NCBI RefSeq assembly: GCF_019218755.1
Contig: NZ_JAHUWZ010000015.1
Span: 1-39,104, forward strand
DNA: 39,104 bases
Reading direction: 5' to 3'
DNA from: Acidovorax sp. sif1233
Lineage (GTDB): Bacteria; Pseudomonadota; Gammaproteobacteria; Burkholderiales; Burkholderiaceae_C
Shown here: in pieces, positions 38,502 through 39,104 of the stretch
How the letters are laid out: every line of letters starts with the position of its first letter
Numbering within the stretch: the first letter of the stretch is position 1
Made by a program: the position numbers and the translations under genes
The notes under the pieces: model-generated
Databases searched by the model: none
The model's input: the letters and a program-made list of their open reading frames with translations, nothing else
What the model was told of the DNA's origin: nothing

Positions 38502-39104
38502 ATGGATTCGCTGATCACCGCCGCCGCACGCGCGCTGGCCGCCGGGGACCCGCTGGGCGCGCTCAAGCGCGTGGCGCTGCGCGACGACCCGCCCGCGCTG
38601 GCCCTGCGCGGCATCGCCATGGCCCAGCTGGGTGAGCTGGCCCGCGCGCGCGACCTGCTGCGGCAGGCGGGCCGCGCGTTTGGCGCCCACGAGGCCCGGG
38701 CCCGCGCGCGCTGCGCGGTGGCCGAGGCCGAGGTGGCGCTGGCCCTGCGCGACCTGGGCGGCCAGGGCCAGGCACTGCTGGCGGCGGCCGACACGCTGCA
38801 GGCCCATGGCGACGCGATCAACGCCCTGCAGGCCCGGCTGGTGGCGGCCCGCAGGCTGATTCTGCTGGGGCGGCTGGCGCAGGCCTCCGCCGCACTCGCA
38901 GCCATCCAGGCGGCGGGCATGCCGGCCCAGCTGCCCGCGCCGCTGGCCGCCGTGGCCGCGCTCACGGCCGCAGAGCTGGCCCTGCGCGCCTTGCACATCG
39001 ACGCCGCAGACGCCGCGCTGCAGCGTGCCGCCGAGGCGGCCGGCCACGCCGGGGTGCCCGCCCTGGTGGCCGAGGTGGCCCACGCCCGCACGCTGCTCCA
39101 GCAG
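38502..39104 (+). CDS. Alpha-helical repeat protein (3' end beyond window)
   Basis: The frame is open for 201 codons from the ATG at 38502 to the window end. The product is extremely Ala/Leu/Arg-rich and consists of helix pairs of about 34-40 residues (ALALRGIAMAQLGELARARDLLRQAGRAFG, ARCAVAEAEVALALRDLG, ALQARLVAARRLILLGRLAQASAALAAIQ), a TPR-like or MalT-like superhelix. Such repeats often precede an HTH domain in transcription regulators, but the rest lies outside the window. It is divergent from the methyltransferase gene. No clear Shine-Dalgarno is present. Confidence 0.65.
   Translation, partial: MDSLITAAARALAAGDPLGALKRVALRDDPPALALRGIAMAQLGELARARDLLRQAGRAFGAHEARARARCAVAEAEVALALRDLGGQGQALLAAADTLQAHGDAINALQARLVAARRLILLGRLAQASAALAAIQAAGMPAQLPAPLAAVAALTAAELALRALHIDAADAALQRAAEAAGHAGVPALVAEVAHARTLLQQ

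Noticed and set aside
1..39104. Prophage, integrative element, insertion sequence, tRNA or CRISPR array
   Set aside because: No transposase, integrase or phage genes, no tRNA cloverleaf and no regularly spaced repeats were recognised, and codon composition looks uniform throughout.

Overview
The window is about 39 kb of very GC-rich chromosomal DNA, densely packed with ordinary bacterial genes. No tRNA, rRNA, CRISPR array, transposase or phage gene was recognised. GC bias, Shine-Dalgarno use (AGGAG type), an E. coli-like LexA box, many LysR/SDR pairs, a LigAB protocatechuate 4,5-dioxygenase and an AT-rich intergenic repeat (AGCTATT-N-AATAGCA) all point to a betaproteobacterium, most likely a Comamonadaceae member (Acidovorax/Comamonas-like). 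The family placement is inference.

Layout. 1-2870: an edge-truncated FecR-domain exported protein, a C26 glutamine-amidotransferase-like hydrolase behind a good sigma-54 promoter match, and a LysR gene divergent from ligAB. 2955-4168: ligA-ligB. 4306-5635: AraC regulator plus VOC protein. 5873-8057: a two-gene DNA-repair-like module (radical SAM protein with HhH, then a DUF4130/TIGR03915-type protein) whose LexA box covers the first start codon. 8026-10676: PPOX-family flavoprotein, GST and a divergent LysR. 10766-12728: TetR and a thiolase separated by a promoter with two operator copies and a 43-codon leader ORF. 12810-16204: SlyD-type FKBP, pirin and a DHA2 MFS exporter. 16276-18351: DUF1579, GFA and VOC genes in one operon, divergent from a WHG-type TetR. 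18465-20999: WYL regulator, NIPSNAP protein and a calycin-like protein. 21017-28565: three divergent LysR/SDR pairs, with a fourth SDR (tail-anchored) and a small unknown partner between them. 28684-33507: Asp/Glu racemase, serine hydrolase, DUF1439 protein, AraC, EamA exporter and a small zinc-ribbon protein. 33684-39104: GNAT, 3-methyladenine glycosylase, RIO kinase, a putative lipoprotein, a DTW-domain tRNA acp-transferase coupled to a methyltransferase, and a truncated helical-repeat protein.

The dominant theme is small detoxification, redox and catabolic enzymes, each paired head-to-head with its own regulator (nine divergent regulator/target pairs), mixed with DNA- and RNA-maintenance genes. 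At least seven copies of a ~45 bp repeat lie in the gaps, all in one orientation and mostly just beyond the 3' end of a minus-strand gene.

The items most worth a second look are: the SOS-type operator sitting on the start codon of the radical SAM/DUF4130 module, with a 12-bp perfect inverted repeat nested over it; the sigma-54 promoter of the C26 hydrolase; the oriented 3'-end repeat family; the leader ORF and double operator of the thiolase gene; and the tail-anchored SDR with its unknown partner.
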